A DNA stretch of 64,000 nucleotides, from NCBI GenBank assembly GCA_963170055.1, contig CAUJGJ010000093.1, forward strand, positions 1,388,001 to 1,452,000, read 5' to 3'. A model generated the notes under the pieces. It made no database searches. It was not told the DNA's origin and saw only the letters and a program-made list of their open reading frames with translations. A program made the position numbers and the translations under genes. The stretch is from Halisarca cf. caerulea (Eukaryota > Porifera > Demospongiae > Chondrillida > Halisarcidae). Below, piece after piece: positions 47,450 to 64,000 of this stretch (position 1 is the stretch's first letter; every line of letters starts with the position of its first letter).

Positions 47450-48158
47450 CAGTCGACTCCTGATATACAAAGAACCATGAAATTGACAAGAATTTGTTCT
47501 TTACAGCAGGACCGGCCCGGAGTTCTTTATAAAAGAAGTGAACAGTATATGTTAATGTATCATAGAGTGTGACTATTACAGCAATATGAATAATTATTCA
47601 TATATAGAAGAAATATAATATTTTATATTATATGCCATAATTCACAATAATGGCTATAGGGAACCACAATTTTTTTTAGATAGTACAGTCGACTCCTGAA
47701 ATCATGCAAGAATTTTGTTCTTTATTATTTATATAAAGAACAAAATAGGAGTTCTTTACAAAAGAAGTGCATGTTAATGTATTACAGAGTGAGAATATTA
47801 CAGCAGTATAAATTTATAAAATAAACATAATATGTCATAATTCACAATTGCAATAATGGCCATAGTGAACCTCATGCAACTTTTAGCTTTCTGTTATTTT
47901 TTGACTAGCCTGTGCACTTCCATATGTCTCTAAGAGCATAAAATCCACTTCAAACCTCATGCAATTTTAAAAGTCACTGGCAGCAGTAGTATTAATTAAC
48001 AAGTTATATATATAATTCTTTATAACAGGAATTTGTTTGTTATAGCAGAGGAAAAATGTATGCACACAATATATAAACTTGGACTTGGCAAATTGTTCTT
48101 AATAAGCAGAAGTTATTTAATTATAAGCTGAAGGTTCTTTATAATTGAAGTCTAGTGT
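47450..48158. mobile_element. 709-bp Tigger/pogo-like non-autonomous element
   Basis: The left end is TA|CAGTCGACTCCTGATATACA then AAGAAC; the right end, read inverse, is TA|CACTAGACTTCAATTATAAA then GAAC. A second 'acagtcgactcctga' copy begins near 47686, suggesting an internal duplication or a nested copy. Confidence 0.6.
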
Positions 48159-48489
48159 ATCTTGTGTATGTTTTTGACTAGCCCGTGCACTTGAGTCCAT
48201 TAAGAGCACAAAATCCATGCACTTCAAACCTCTTTTGAAAGTAGTTGTACTTAAGCGTGCAGCGCATGGCGAGTTGTTTATATATAACAACTAGGTGTGA
48301 CCGAGTAATGGTGTCCTGTTTAAGGAGCTCGAGGTTTCAGCTATTCGGAGGTGTCCTTTAATAGAGGTTTTGATTCCCTGTAATTATTGAATATATTATG
48401 CGTAGCTATATATGGATGATTATAATATACTGAAGAAGGTTATACATTATTATGATATTTGCTTCAGAATACTAAAGTCAATCATGATG
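48159..48489. other. PSMC1 3' flank
   Basis: Probable 3' untranslated and downstream region of PSMC1 on the minus strand; no clear polyadenylation signal was fixed. Confidence 0.4.
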
Positions 48490-63758
<15,269 letters not shown>

Positions 63759-64000
63759 CTTAAAAAGAATTATGTGAAGATTCAGATTACACATTCATAA
63801 ATAAGTACATACGTACATACGTATGTATGTATGTACGTACCTTGCTAAATACAAGAAATACACATGGCTAGTCACTAATTGCTAGCGCAGTGGGTACAAA
63901 CATACACCAGCTCTTTGCAAGCACATGGTGTAAATATTACATCAATGCACAACAAAAATTGAAACATTAAGTGCAAGCATCCAAAGCCACAATCACATAG
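63759..64000. other. PSMC1 intron 1, continuing off the right edge
   Basis: No Met-Gly-initiated exon is visible in this stretch. It contains a TACG/TATG tetranucleotide run near 63807-63840. Confidence 0.6.

Noticed and set aside
63840..64000. Search for the missing PSMC1 start exon
   Set aside because: No Met-Gly-led frame with a donor is present; the exon must lie beyond the right edge.

Overview
This window is eukaryotic, from an invertebrate animal. Its three protein genes are split by GT-AG introns, introns of up to several kilobases are packed with transposon debris, and there are tRNA-derived SINE, non-LTR, pogo/Tigger, Tc1-like and foldback elements. The repeat style (many small TA-flanked elements, OTU-bearing transposon protein, TACG-rich microsatellites) would fit a demosponge or another early-branching metazoan. 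That assignment is an inference and is not proved here.

Layout. 1-13307 is a tandem satellite (133-bp monomer, about 23% GC, about 100 copies) that continues off the left edge. It ends abruptly inside a reverse transcriptase ORF on the minus strand (13308-14326), which appears to be one decayed retroelement with a Cys/His-rich gag-like remnant at 15658-15948. A TA-flanked element (14549-15232) sits between the two. Two large inverted-repeat structures follow (16025-18325 and 19009-19936).

A complete coilin gene (COIL, plus strand, six exons, 20113-25244) begins about 90 bp downstream of a palindromic CRE-like site. After it come a broken non-LTR retrotransposon end with a restriction-like endonuclease domain (25690-27046) and a 1.3-kb TA-flanked element (28359-29692). 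MRPS35, a mitochondrial small-subunit ribosomal protein, lies on the minus strand in six exons (39892 down to 30096), tail-to-tail with COIL.

Upstream of MRPS35 is the most striking object: a 5.86-kb foldback element (40268-46122). It has matching terminal inverted repeats and an exact 8-bp target duplication. Its arms are filled by inverted 9-bp minisatellite arrays, and its core is a decayed OTU-protease plus Cys-rich gene. It has landed inside an older non-LTR reverse transcriptase remnant.

The right third holds PSMC1 (proteasome ATPase Rpt2, minus strand). Ten exons run from 63758 down to 48490, and the first coding exon (about 20 residues) lies beyond the right edge. Its introns hold a long palindrome, a Tc1-like element, a Tigger-like element, a SINE and several small TA-flanked elements.

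COIL (Cajal-body scaffold), MRPS35 (mitoribosome) and PSMC1 (26S proteasome) are unrelated housekeeping genes. Nothing suggests they act together. At least ten separate elements share TA duplications and CCGTA or CGGTAC ends. One of them retains a Tc1-like helix-turn-helix fragment, which suggests that a single IS630/Tc1/mariner-type machinery mobilised many of them.
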